A DNA stretch of 26,771 nucleotides from Hoskinsella mucinilytica (lineage in GTDB: Bacteria; Bacillota_I; Bacilli_A; Erysipelotrichales; Erysipelotrichaceae), in NCBI RefSeq assembly GCF_045223415.1, contig NZ_JBEQZJ010000048.1, positions 1-26,771 of the forward strand, written 5' to 3'. Position numbers and translations under genes: made by a program. The notes under the pieces are model-generated. The model ran no database searches and had not been told where the DNA came from. It worked only from the letters and a program-made list of their open reading frames with translations. This document shows, in pieces, positions 8,145 to 15,970 of this stretch (position 1 is the first letter of the stretch; each line of letters opens with the position of its first letter).

Positions 8145-10480
8145 TGAAATACCTCCTTGGCAATATCAGCACTTTGCTTCGCATCCTTTGCATAATAATC
8201 AGCATGAATACTAGCTGCATATTCCGCACTGACAACAGCTCCTCCTACCATGACCTTACATGGATGTCCACTATCATGAAGGGCTTGTATGGTAGCTTCC
8301 ATAGAAGCCAAAGTTGTAGTCATCAATGCACTTAAACCAATTAAATATACATCTTCTTTTATCGCTGTTTCTACAACTGTTTCTACAGCGACATCCTTTC
8401 CAAGATCAATGACCGTAAATCCATAATTTTCTAACACGACCTTCACGATATTCTTTCCGATATCATGAACATCTCCCTTAACGGTCGCTAAAATGATCTT
8501 TCCTTTTGATATACTAGCCTCACCACTTCCTCGCATAGCATTTTTGATTTCTTCAAACGCTCCTTGACTTGCGGTAGCTGCATTGATCAAACCAGGCAAA
8601 TAAATTTCTTTCTTTTCATATCGATTTCCTACGATATCCAATGCCGGAATCAGTTGTTCATTGACGATGGTCAAGGCATCCATGGTTTCTAATGCCACTT
8701 TGGTTAATTGCCTCGTTTCTTCTTTCAATCCCTTACAAATAGCGTCGATCAATGTAATATCCTGATTCACTGTCGGTGTTTGCTGTTTTGGCATATCCGC
8801 ATAAGCCTCTACATAATCCATACAGTCTACATCATAGCCTGCCAATACTCGATAGCTTCGTATCGCATCCATCATTACTTTTTGATTAGGATTGATGATC
8901 GGCATGGTTAGTCCTGCGGATAAAGCCATTGTAAGGAAATGCTGATTTAAAATACTTCGTTGTGGTAAACCAAAGGAAATATTACTTACACCAAGCACCG
9001 TTTGAACGCCTAGTTCATCTCGTATGGCACGTAACGTTTTTAAGGTTTCCATCGCACCACTTTGTTGCGCTGACACCGTCAAAGTCAAACAGTCTAACAA
9101 GACTCGTTGTTTTTCGATACCATAAGATGCTGCCTTGTCCACGATTCGTTTGCCTATCAAAAGACGTTGTTCACAAGTTTCAGGAATTCCATGCTCATCC
9201 AATGTTAATCCGATCACATTGGCTCCATACTTTTTGATCAATGGTAAAATCGTTTCCATACTTTTTTGTTCACCGTTACAAGAATTAACGATCGGAATTC
9301 CATTATAAATACGCAAAGCTGCTTCGATTACTTCAGGATCTGTTGAATCAATCTGTAATGGTACATCAATTACGGTTTGAAGCTCTTGAATGACTCGTAC
9401 CATCATTTCTTTCTCTTGAATACCAGGTAATCCTACATTCACATCCAAAATATCAGCACCTGCTTCAACCTCTTCCATTGCAATCGCAAGAATGCCATCT
9501 AGGTTATTGCTTAATAGAGCCTCTTTCATCCTCTTGTTTCCTGTCGGATTGATACGCTCCCCGATCACATGAATATCGTTTAAGGCCTTGCAACATATTG
9601 GACTACATACATATCCTGTATCGTTATTTGATGAACTCACAGTACCGATACATACCTGTGCTTTTAACGCTTCGATAAAATCCGGTGTCGTACCACAACA
9701 CCCTCCGATATAGCGAATTGGTAATTCCTCATATTGCTTCATCTCTTTCGCAAAGCTTTGTGCATCCAATCCATATTGATTACTGATCGGATCTGGTAAG
9801 CCTGCATTGGCCTTAATGATCAAAGGAAGATTTACTACGTTAGCCAAACGCTTCGCTATGGGAAAGATTTCTTGAGGACCAAGGGAACAATTGATACCGA
9901 CAGCATCCACTCCTAGGCGTTGTGCTGTGATAGCGAAGCTTTCTACACTACATCCGGTAAAGGTTCTGCCATCACTTTCAAAACTCATGGTCACAAAAAT
10001 AGGTAAACTACTATGTTCTTTCGCCGCAAGAATGGCTGCTTTGATTTCCATTAAATCACTCATGGTCTCAAAAACAACAAGATCTGCGCCTGCTTCTTCT
10101 CCTGCGACAATTTGTTCACGATAAATATCATAAGCTTCTTCAAAACTCAAATAGCCATTGGGTTCTAGTAGTTCTCCGATTGGTCCGATATCCAAAGCGA
10201 CACGTGCTTGATCACCTACTGCCTGTTTCGCTAAGGAGATCGCCTTATGAATGATGTCCTTTACTTCATATCCACTATGTTCTAGCTTTTTTCGATTTGC
10301 GCCAAACGTATTGGCATAAATGATTTCACTGCCATGTTCCATGTAACTTTTATGAATATCGACGATGATTTGCTCATGTGTCATCATAAACACCTCAGGT
10401 GATTCCCCAGGTGCCAAACCATTTGCCTGTAGTTGGGTACCCATTGCCCCATCTAGATAGATTAATTTATTTGTTTCCAC
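8138..10480 (-). CDS. metH: Cobalamin-dependent methionine synthase lacking the reactivation domain
   Basis: Transfers a methyl group from 5-methyl-THF to homocysteine through cobalamin, making methionine in the cytoplasm. Domains in order: homocysteine-binding barrel, about 1-285, with zinc ligands Cys198, Cys261 and Cys262; pterin-binding barrel, about 305-560, starting at HVIGERINPTGNK; cobalamin cap, about 580-660; and cobalamin Rossmann domain with DVHDIG (His672 as lower cobalt ligand). The protein stops at 780 residues, whereas full-length MetH is about 1200 and ends in a SAM-dependent reactivation domain. That domain is supplied by the gene just upstream. The start is GTG at 10480, with GGGAGGA seven bases before it; it overlaps the upstream gene by 14 bases. 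Operon control is by the T-box leader at 11151-11400. Confidence 0.94.
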   Translation of the reverse strand: METNKLIYLDGAMGTQLQANGLAPGESPEVFMMTHEQIIVDIHKSYMEHGSEIIYANTFGANRKKLEHSGYEVKDIIHKAISLAKQAVGDQARVALDIGPIGELLEPNGYLSFEEAYDIYREQIVAGEEAGADLVVFETMSDLMEIKAAILAAKEHSSLPIFVTMSFESDGRTFTGCSVESFAITAQRLGVDAVGINCSLGPQEIFPIAKRLANVVNLPLIIKANAGLPDPISNQYGLDAQSFAKEMKQYEELPIRYIGGCCGTTPDFIEALKAQVCIGTVSSSNNDTGYVCSPICCKALNDIHVIGERINPTGNKRMKEALLSNNLDGILAIAMEEVEAGADILDVNVGLPGIQEKEMMVRVIQELQTVIDVPLQIDSTDPEVIEAALRIYNGIPIVNSCNGEQKSMETILPLIKKYGANVIGLTLDEHGIPETCEQRLLIGKRIVDKAASYGIEKQRVLLDCLTLTVSAQQSGAMETLKTLRAIRDELGVQTVLGVSNISFGLPQRSILNQHFLTMALSAGLTMPIINPNQKVMMDAIRSYRVLAGYDVDCMDYVEAYADMPKQQTPTVNQDITLIDAICKGLKEETRQLTKVALETMDALTIVNEQLIPALDIVGNRYEKKEIYLPGLINAATASQGAFEEIKNAMRGSGEASISKGKIILATVKGDVHDIGKNIVKVVLENYGFTVIDLGKDVAVETVVETAIKEDVYLIGLSALMTTTLASMEATIQALHDSGHPCKVMVGGAVVSAEYAASIHADYYAKDAKQSADIAKEVFQC

Positions 10481-11132
10481 AGCTCATTCCTCCCTTTCTC
10501 AACACACAGGTTTCTTTTAAATCACAATGTTCACAACCGGTGATACGTTTTGGTTGTCTTTGATTCGATATGCCAATGATTGCCGTAACTGATTTTAATG
10601 GGATCAATAAGGAAGATTCATTGACAAATACACCTATTTTTCGTTTGGTATCCAAAGCTTCACAAAACTTTTTCTGTACCGAAATATCAAAATCTCCATA
10701 GCCACATGAGAATCGATCACTTAAATAGCGTTTTTTAACAAGATAGGATCGTCTTAGCTCTTCTTGAAATGCATCTGCCAATGCCTCAATACCTGCATTA
10801 CATACGGCATCAAACACCAACATCGCTCCCATATCCTTAATCGATAAACGTTTGGTTTCTACATCAACCGCTGTACCTAATGTCAATGCCATACATATCG
10901 CTTGATCACACGTTTTTAATAGCGTATGAATATCCTTTCCGATAAGAGGAATGCCTAAAATGCTATCTCTATCCACGATATCTGTAATTTGATATACGAT
11001 TTTAGGCTTTGCGAGTTGTTCTAATGTCGTTATTGCTTGTCTGATTTGTTGGTCCAATAAATCATCTGCTGTTTGACAACCAAGATAATGCAATACCTCC
11101 TGATAGGATACCTTGGGTAATGTTCGTTCCAT
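10467..11132 (-). CDS. Stand-alone MetH reactivation-domain protein
   Basis: A free-standing version of the C-terminal activation domain of cobalamin-dependent methionine synthase. That domain binds SAM and reductively remethylates oxidised cobalamin. The family motif is visible as RFSCGYGDFDISVQ (RxSxGYGDF type) in the second half of the protein, with the flanking strand SVTAIIGIS. Such separate domains are known beside short MetH, as in Thermotoga. A C-terminal tail carries four cysteines (CxxCx5Cx8C) and may bind metal. The frame is open back to a GTG at 11192, but that region is the T-box antiterminator and terminator. AAAGGA lies seven bases before the ATG at 11132 (MERTLPKV), so I use that start. 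First gene of the methionine operon. Confidence 0.87.
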   Translation of the reverse strand: MERTLPKVSYQEVLHYLGCQTADDLLDQQIRQAITTLEQLAKPKIVYQITDIVDRDSILGIPLIGKDIHTLLKTCDQAICMALTLGTAVDVETKRLSIKDMGAMLVFDAVCNAGIEALADAFQEELRRSYLVKKRYLSDRFSCGYGDFDISVQKKFCEALDTKRKIGVFVNESSLLIPLKSVTAIIGISNQRQPKRITGCEHCDLKETCVLRKGGMSCGNK

Positions 11133-11150
11133 ATACATGTCCTTTCTATC

Positions 11151-11181
11151 AAAAAAAGCTTCCATCATAGGACGAAAGCTT
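11151..11181 (-). terminator. T-box terminator hairpin
   Basis: Minus strand: AAGCTTTCGTC pairs with GATGGAAGCTT over 11 positions (G-T wobbles included) around a CTAT loop, followed by seven T. It shares its 5' arm with the antiterminator and is mutually exclusive with it, as expected of a T-box switch. Confidence 0.9.
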
Positions 11182-11195
11182 CGTGTTACCACCTA
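11168..11195 (-). promoter_or_regulatory. T-box antiterminator
   Basis: TAGG pairs with CCTA and ACG with CGT around the seven-base bulge TGGTAAC, the standard antiterminator shape. The bulge captures the acceptor end of uncharged tRNA. Confidence 0.88.
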
Positions 11196-11406
11196 ATTTT
11201 GTTTCAACCTCACAGTTGAAACCTCTGCGGGTATATATCAATACCCTTGCCTGTAACGTGGCATCACGTTATGATCTAATTTATTCGATCACAAGACTCC
11301 AAGGCCATCTTCCATAAATCTAGCATGATTTCCTTTCACCGTTTTGGAAACTCTCTGTACATGCATTGCCTATGTACTCTTCTCTTCACTGTCTTTAATT
11401 TTTCTT

Positions 11407-11435
11407 ATTTTACCATGTGCCAATATATCCGTCAA
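11407..11435 (-). promoter_or_regulatory. Sigma-A promoter of the methionine operon
   Basis: Minus strand TTGACG (11430-11435), 17-base spacer, TAAAAT (11407-11412). Transcription should begin near 11400, immediately before stem I of the T-box. Confidence 0.85.
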
Positions 11436-11491
11436 TCATTGTTACAATATTTTTCAGAAAATACTGAAAACAGATACATAAAGCATATAAA

Positions 11492-12811
11492 TCATTTTGC
11501 ATGCTTTTTCCTTAACTCCTCGATCTGCTTCATACGCAATGTAACTTTTTGTTCACTTCCTTGTATCGTAGGTTGATAATAGACATGATCTTGTAAAGCC
11601 TCTGGTAAGCATTTCATATTGGTGATCTTATCTTCATAATCATGAGCATATTGATAGCCTTTTCCATAATCAAGCTCTTCCATCAATTTGGTAGGAGCAT
11701 TACGAATGTGTAATGGTACCGGCTCTGCAATGCTTGTTAATGCATCTTGTTTGGCTGCTTCATAAGCAATATACAATGCATTTGATTTAGGTGCCAATGC
11801 ACAATAGGTTACGGCATGTGTCAAATGAACGCTACATTCAGGCATTCCTAAATAATGACATGCCTGATAAGCAGCAATGCAGATTTCCAATGCTCTACTA
11901 TCTGCCATCCCAATATCCTCACTTGCAAAACGTACGATCCTTCTTGCACAATATAATGGATCTTCACCGGCCTCCAGCATTCGTGCTAACCAATAAATAG
12001 ATGCCTGTACATCGGAATTTCGCATACTTTTATGAAGTGCAGAAATGATATTATAATGTTCTTCGCCTTTTTTATCATACAATAAACTTTTTTGATTGAT
12101 ACATTGTTCTATGATATCCTTGGTTACATAAATTCCATCTTCCCTTTGATCACTATTCAATACGATCATTTCTAAGGTATTTAATGCGGTTCTTGCATCC
12201 CCATTAGAAAAACCTGCAATCATATACAACATATCTTCTTCCATATGAACATGATCTTCGCCAAATCCATGTTCATCCATTAGTGCATGATGAAGTAGCT
12301 CTACGATATCTTCTTTTGTTAATGGCTGTAGTACAAATACCTTACAACGAGATAATAACGCTCCATTTACCTCAAAGCTGGGATTTTCAGTTGTTGCGCC
12401 AATCAAAATGATACTTCCTTTTTCCACATAAGGTAGAAAAGCATCTTGTTGAGCTTTGTTGAAACGATGAATCTCATCAACAAATACAATGGTCTTTTCA
12501 CCCAGTCTTCTGCCAACTTCAGCATCCTTCATCACTTCTTTGATTTCCTTTACACCACTGGTTACTGCCGAGAAATTAATGAATCTGGATTTTGTCTGAT
12601 GGGCAATGATCATGGCTAATGTCGTTTTCCCCACTCCCGGTGGCCCCCAAAATATCATGGAGGAAACTCGATCAGCTTCTATCAATCGATATAATACCTT
12701 ACCTTTTCCAATCAAATGTTTCTGTCCAACAAAGGTATCTAATGACATTGGGCGAAGTCTACTGGCTAAGGGAGCATTTCTCTCATCTTCAAATAAGGAT
12801 TCCTGTTGCAT
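11492..12811 (-). CDS. rarA: Replication-associated recombination ATPase RarA (MgsA)
   Basis: AAA+ ATPase of 439 residues that acts at stalled replication forks and is related to clamp-loader and RuvB ATPases. The N-terminal MQQESLFEDERNAPLASRLRP is the typical RarA opening. Walker A GPPGVGKT is at 56-63, Walker B FVDEIHRFNKAQQDAFLP follows near 108, and the sensor region ATTENPSFEVNGALLSRC near 138. The C-terminal half carries the tetramerisation region. The frame extends to an ATG at 12856, but that stretch contains the promoter -10 and the end of the ndk terminator. The ATG at 12811 has AGAGGGTG six bases upstream and matches the family start. A clear terminator is not visible; two weak AT-rich hairpins (11481-11506 and 11451-11470) follow the stop. 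Confidence 0.94.
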   Translation of the reverse strand: MQQESLFEDERNAPLASRLRPMSLDTFVGQKHLIGKGKVLYRLIEADRVSSMIFWGPPGVGKTTLAMIIAHQTKSRFINFSAVTSGVKEIKEVMKDAEVGRRLGEKTIVFVDEIHRFNKAQQDAFLPYVEKGSIILIGATTENPSFEVNGALLSRCKVFVLQPLTKEDIVELLHHALMDEHGFGEDHVHMEEDMLYMIAGFSNGDARTALNTLEMIVLNSDQREDGIYVTKDIIEQCINQKSLLYDKKGEEHYNIISALHKSMRNSDVQASIYWLARMLEAGEDPLYCARRIVRFASEDIGMADSRALEICIAAYQACHYLGMPECSVHLTHAVTYCALAPKSNALYIAYEAAKQDALTSIAEPVPLHIRNAPTKLMEELDYGKGYQYAHDYEDKITNMKCLPEALQDHVYYQPTIQGSEQKVTLRMKQIEELRKKHAK

Positions 12812-12833
12812 CCTAACACCCTCTTTCCTCTCC

Positions 12834-12839
12834 ATTATA
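12834..12839 (-). promoter_or_regulatory. Putative -10 box of rarA
   Basis: A perfect TATAAT on the minus strand, 23 bases before the chosen rarA start. It sits directly after the ndk terminator, and the -35 would fall within that hairpin and is weak. Confidence 0.5.
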
Positions 12840-12844
12840 TCATG

Positions 12845-12867
12845 AAAAGAAGACACAAAGTGTCTTC
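12845..12867 (-). terminator. Intrinsic terminator of ndk
   Basis: Minus-strand hairpin GAAGACAC / GTGTCTTC with a three-base loop, followed by TTTT, just downstream of the ndk stop codon. Confidence 0.85.
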
Positions 12868-12883
12868 CTTTTATCGTTTCCGT

Positions 12884-13366
12884 TTACTTCAAATAAGATG
12901 CCCATATCAAAAGTTCTCGCTCTGCGCTTTCTTTAGAATCACTTGCGTGAATAACATTATTCACTAGGCGCCATTCTTTTCCAGCTTGATCATAATCATC
13001 ATGACTATATTTACCACGAATGGTATCAGGTGCAGCATCCTTCGGATTTGTTTTTCCTACCAAAGCACGAGAATAGGCAATGATATCTTCTTCTCCATCA
13101 TAACTTACTAACATTGGTTGTATCGTATGTGGACCTTCATAGTAAAAGGAATTAAAAAGTTTTCCCGGGAAATCAAAATTTTTACTCATTTCATCGATGA
13201 CACCTTGATAATGCTCCAATAAGGTTTTCATTACATCCATATCTACGATCAATTCTTTTGTTTTCTCAATGTGCAGACCATGTTCTTCTAAATCGTTCAT
13301 AACATCCTTTGCATGCCCTGTGGCAAAAGCATCCGGTTTCAACATCATAAATGTACGTTGTTTCAT
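12884..13366 (-). CDS. ndk: Nucleoside diphosphate kinase
   Basis: Transfers the gamma phosphate from ATP to nucleoside diphosphates through a phosphohistidine, balancing (d)NTP pools in the cytoplasm. Family landmarks: MLKPDAF at 8-14, the loop ARxLVGxTNPxxA-type segment at 100-112, TIRGKY at 115-120, and the active-site His140 in NVIHASDS. At 160 residues it is longer than the usual 140-150. The extra length lies between TIRGKY and NVIH, where a charged insert (SHDDYDQAGKEWRLV) replaces the usual short link. GGAGTG precedes the ATG at 13366. It appears monocistronic, with a terminator before rarA and the patatin terminator upstream. Confidence 0.95.
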   Translation of the reverse strand: MKQRTFMMLKPDAFATGHAKDVMNDLEEHGLHIEKTKELIVDMDVMKTLLEHYQGVIDEMSKNFDFPGKLFNSFYYEGPHTIQPMLVSYDGEEDIIAYSRALVGKTNPKDAAPDTIRGKYSHDDYDQAGKEWRLVNNVIHASDSKESAERELLIWASYLK

Positions 13367-13388
13367 ATATCGATCACTCCTATTCGTT

Positions 13389-13417
13389 ATTGTATCCTAG
13401 TTCATAGAAAAATAAAA
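13389..13417 (-). promoter_or_regulatory. Possible ndk promoter
   Basis: Minus strand TTTTAT (13412-13417), 17-base spacer, TACAAT (13389-13394), ending 23 bases before the ndk start. The -35 overlaps the upstream terminator and is weak, so this is tentative. Confidence 0.4.
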
Positions 13418-13438
13418 GCCTTCTATCAAAGAAAGCTT
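13407..13438 (-). terminator. Intrinsic terminator of the patatin-like gene
   Basis: Minus-strand hairpin AAGCTTTC / GAAGGCTT (one G-T wobble), followed by TTTATTTTTC. It overlaps the stop codon of the gene it ends. Confidence 0.8.
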
Positions 13439-14294
13439 AATTTTCCATAAATTCTCGAATCATTGGTAAGCGATTTTTGGTATCCTCATAACCCAAATCA
13501 AACCATCGTTGCAATAATTCTTTATCATGAGTATAACGTGTTACCCCATAATCTGCACTAGGTCGAAGCACAAGTGCATTTCCCTCTTTCTCTAAAGCTT
13601 GTACAATGCCCCACTGCTTTTGATAATTGATATGACGAATTTTTAAATTTTCTCGAATCTCTTTATTCCCAGGATACATCAAACGAGCAAGTTGAATTTG
13701 CCAACCTGCTGCTGGTTTTCGCACATAATTTTCTTCCTTGGTAGAAATAAATACATGTTTTTCCATTCCTTGACGAATGCTTTGTTCAATTGGGATCATA
13801 TCCACCAAACCGGCATCCATATAAGTATGTCCTCGAAATTTTATTGGTCTTGTCAAAAGGAACAGAGAACAAGATGCTTTCATCAATAGCTGTTCATCTT
13901 TATCAAAATACTCTTTTGAAAAATACTCCACCTGATTGGTATCCATGTTATAAACACCAATATCTAGCTTTGTTGGATTTTTCATAAACGCATCATAATC
14001 TAAAGCCGCATGCTCTTCGATAAAACCACAAACATGCTTGATTCCGAAAAATCCACGCTCATGAATTAATGGGGATAACCCCATCGCTTTAGGATCACTG
14101 GCAGCATCTACACCTGAAATTCTCAAACGTTCTCTTTGTTTTGAAACAAATGGTAACAATACCTCAGCACCTGCACTGATTCCCGCTGTATAGGGAAACT
14201 CAATATGTTCATCTAAAAAACACTGAAGGACACCACAAGTATAAGCAGCTTTGGTTCCTCCACCTTCACAAATCAAACCTATTTTCTTACTCAT
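13437..14294 (-). CDS. Patatin-like phospholipase / acyl hydrolase
   Basis: Member of the patatin family, likely a lipid acyl hydrolase or esterase that uses a Ser-Asp dyad. Visible motifs are the oxyanion loop EGGGTKAAY (10-18), the nucleophile elbow GISAG with Ser40, and Asp160 in MDAGLVD. No signal peptide or membrane span is seen in the 285 residues, so it is probably cytoplasmic, close to members annotated as YjjU/RssA-like; its substrate is unknown. A frame extension to an ATG at 14309 would read through GAGGTG, which is the ribosome binding site for the ATG at 14294, so I use 14294. The neighbouring cardiolipin synthase is also a lipid enzyme, but a terminator lies between them. Confidence 0.88.
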   Translation of the reverse strand: MSKKIGLICEGGGTKAAYTCGVLQCFLDEHIEFPYTAGISAGAEVLLPFVSKQRERLRISGVDAASDPKAMGLSPLIHERGFFGIKHVCGFIEEHAALDYDAFMKNPTKLDIGVYNMDTNQVEYFSKEYFDKDEQLLMKASCSLFLLTRPIKFRGHTYMDAGLVDMIPIEQSIRQGMEKHVFISTKEENYVRKPAAGWQIQLARLMYPGNKEIRENLKIRHINYQKQWGIVQALEKEGNALVLRPSADYGVTRYTHDKELLQRWFDLGYEDTKNRLPMIREFMEN

Positions 14295-14326
14295 TTTTAC
14301 ACACCTCATAGACTTCTATCATACTT

Positions 14327-14406
14327 TTGACGAAAAAGGTAAAGTGGAAATCAAATTTCCACCTCTCTTTTGTTGAAGATAAAGCTTATGGAATTACCAT
14401 AAGCTT
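14327..14406 (-). terminator. Tandem hairpins ending the cardiolipin synthase unit
   Basis: The first hairpin after the stop codon, AAGCTTATGG / CCATAAGCTT (14382-14406), has no good T run. The second, GTGGAAAT / ATTTCCAC (14344-14362), is followed by TTTACCTTTTT and is the better terminator. Confidence 0.65.
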
Positions 14407-14407
14407 C

Positions 14408-15940
14408 TTACATCATTGGTGAAAATAAATTCAAGAACGCTCTCATAATTCTTACCGGTAGCTTCACTGCCTTGCACTCTTCTAACGTTACCTGATGACT
14501 CTTTTCTAGCATATCCAGATAATCCTGTTTCACATCCATAACGACCTTGCTCTTATAAAACCATACGCCACATTCATAATGAAGATAATAAGAACGATAA
14601 TCCATATTGACCGTACCTACGATTGCCATTTTATCATCTACAACAAAGGTTTTACTATGTACAAATCCAGGAGTATATTCATAAATTTTAACACCTGCTT
14701 CGATCAAATGACGGTAATTGAATCGAGTTACTTCAAATACATACCATTTATCGGGAATATGTGGTGTTAAAATCCTTACATCTATACCATTTTTAGCCGC
14801 AAGACACAACGCTGTCTTTGTTTCGTTGTCAATTACAAGATAAGGCGTCGTTGCATAAACATACTTTGTAGCACTATTGATCATATTGATATGAGTATAT
14901 TCGCCAACATTTTCTTCATCTGTCGGAGAATCACTATAAGGCTGAACATAGCCATCATCTAAACTTTCAAACTCATCAAAAGATGGTTTAAATTGGAATA
15001 CATCATCCTTAATAGGTTCATCATAATCCCAAAACTGTAAGAACATTAAGGTAAGATTCCAAACAGCCTCTCCCTTGATCATGACACTGCAATCTTTCCA
15101 ATGTCCGAAACGTTCTTTTTTATTGATATATTCATCTGCCAAATTGATACCGCCGGTCATACCGACCTTACCATCAATAACTAGGATCTTTCGATGATCC
15201 CTATTATTCATTTGCATCGCAAGTCGTGGTTTGATCGGATTGAATACCTTGGCTTTGATACCCAAACGATTTAAAATCTTATAATAATCGGGAGATAGGG
15301 TTGTAATACAACCTGCATCATCATAAAGCATACGAACCTCTACACCCTGCTTTACTTTTTCAATTAAAATATCCAGTATGGTATCCCACATAACACCGGG
15401 CGCAACGATAAAGTATTCAAGAAAAATAAACTTCTCCGCTTTTTTCAATTCCTCTGTCATTGCCTTAAACTTCTCTTCCCCAATTTTAAAGAACGTGGTT
15501 TCCGTATGACGATAAATGGGAAAGTATGCATTCTTCCAAATATAATTTGCCTGTTTATGCGCAATTGGATCTTCCGTTTCCAGTTCATCCATGATCTGTT
15601 GATTCTGCCAGATAATTTCTTGTACACTCTCCGCAGATTCCATATCACGCTTACGCAATTCTTTTGGTACCTTTTGTCCCCCAAACAAAAGATAGATCAA
15701 ACCGCCAAATACAGGTAACGCCATGATCAACAATACCCAAGCAAGCTTATACGTCGGATTTTCATCCTTATTGATAATATATACGCTCATACAAAAACTC
15801 AAAGCAATCAATATGAAATAAATCCAGACGAAGTATTCACTCAATTGAAATACGATGCCAAAAAAGACAATAAGCTGAATCAAAATTAATACAGCAACAA
15901 TAAATATTTTACTTCTAAGAACGGACAAAACCTTTTTCAA
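14408..15940 (-). CDS. cls: Cardiolipin synthase (phospholipase D family)
   Basis: Joins two phosphatidylglycerol molecules into cardiolipin at the cytoplasmic membrane. The N-terminus carries two or three hydrophobic helices (about 10-85), including the common IYLLFGGQK end of the membrane part. Two HKD catalytic motifs follow: HRKILVIDG at 249-257 and HSKTFVVDD at 428-436. The length (510 residues) is normal for Cls. The start is TTG at 15940, preceded by AAAGGAGGGG at about five bases, and there is no better ATG. It follows the membrane protein at 15971-16924 by 30 bases without a terminator, so the two genes are probably one transcript. Confidence 0.93.
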   Translation of the reverse strand: MKKVLSVLRSKIFIVAVLILIQLIVFFGIVFQLSEYFVWIYFILIALSFCMSVYIINKDENPTYKLAWVLLIMALPVFGGLIYLLFGGQKVPKELRKRDMESAESVQEIIWQNQQIMDELETEDPIAHKQANYIWKNAYFPIYRHTETTFFKIGEEKFKAMTEELKKAEKFIFLEYFIVAPGVMWDTILDILIEKVKQGVEVRMLYDDAGCITTLSPDYYKILNRLGIKAKVFNPIKPRLAMQMNNRDHRKILVIDGKVGMTGGINLADEYINKKERFGHWKDCSVMIKGEAVWNLTLMFLQFWDYDEPIKDDVFQFKPSFDEFESLDDGYVQPYSDSPTDEENVGEYTHINMINSATKYVYATTPYLVIDNETKTALCLAAKNGIDVRILTPHIPDKWYVFEVTRFNYRHLIEAGVKIYEYTPGFVHSKTFVVDDKMAIVGTVNMDYRSYYLHYECGVWFYKSKVVMDVKQDYLDMLEKSHQVTLEECKAVKLPVRIMRAFLNLFSPMM

Positions 15941-15970
15941 AACGGCCCCTCCTTTCTTCCTATGTGGTTC

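Larger units (their letters stand above)
11151..11400 (-). ncRNA. T-box leader, predicted tRNA-Met-responsive
   Basis: Leader RNA that senses uncharged tRNA and controls the methionine operon. Stem I closes by AAGAC (11391-11395) with GTCTT (11293-11297). Its top has the usual AGAGA and GGTGAAA elements on either side of a GTTTCC/GGAAAT helix. The specifier loop lies between a CATA:TATG helix and an AAG:CTT helix. It has AGTA on one side and GAAGATGG on the other, giving ATG (11306-11308) followed by a purine. Further hairpins are at 11255-11270, 11229-11246 and 11201-11222. The conserved T-box AGGTGGTAACACG is at 11182-11194. The bulge TGGT (11188-11191) pairs with an ACCA tRNA end, so discriminator A, which fits tRNA-Met and not tRNA-Asp (the GAT reading of the loop). 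Confidence 0.92.

Noticed and set aside
11133..11192. Coding extension of the reactivation-domain protein to GTG at 11192
   Set aside because: These bases form the T-box bulge, antiterminator and terminator, and the correct SD lies before 11132.
11313..11315. Second ATG as T-box specifier
   Set aside because: It pairs in the CATA:TATG helix next to the specifier loop; the ATG at 11306-11308 is in the unpaired loop.
11451..11506. Terminator for rarA
   Set aside because: Two AT-rich hairpins are visible, but neither has a convincing T run on the minus strand.
12812..12856. N-terminal extension of RarA to the ATG at 12856
   Set aside because: The stretch holds a TATAAT and the end of the ndk terminator; the family start MQQESLF fits 12811 and has the ribosome binding site.
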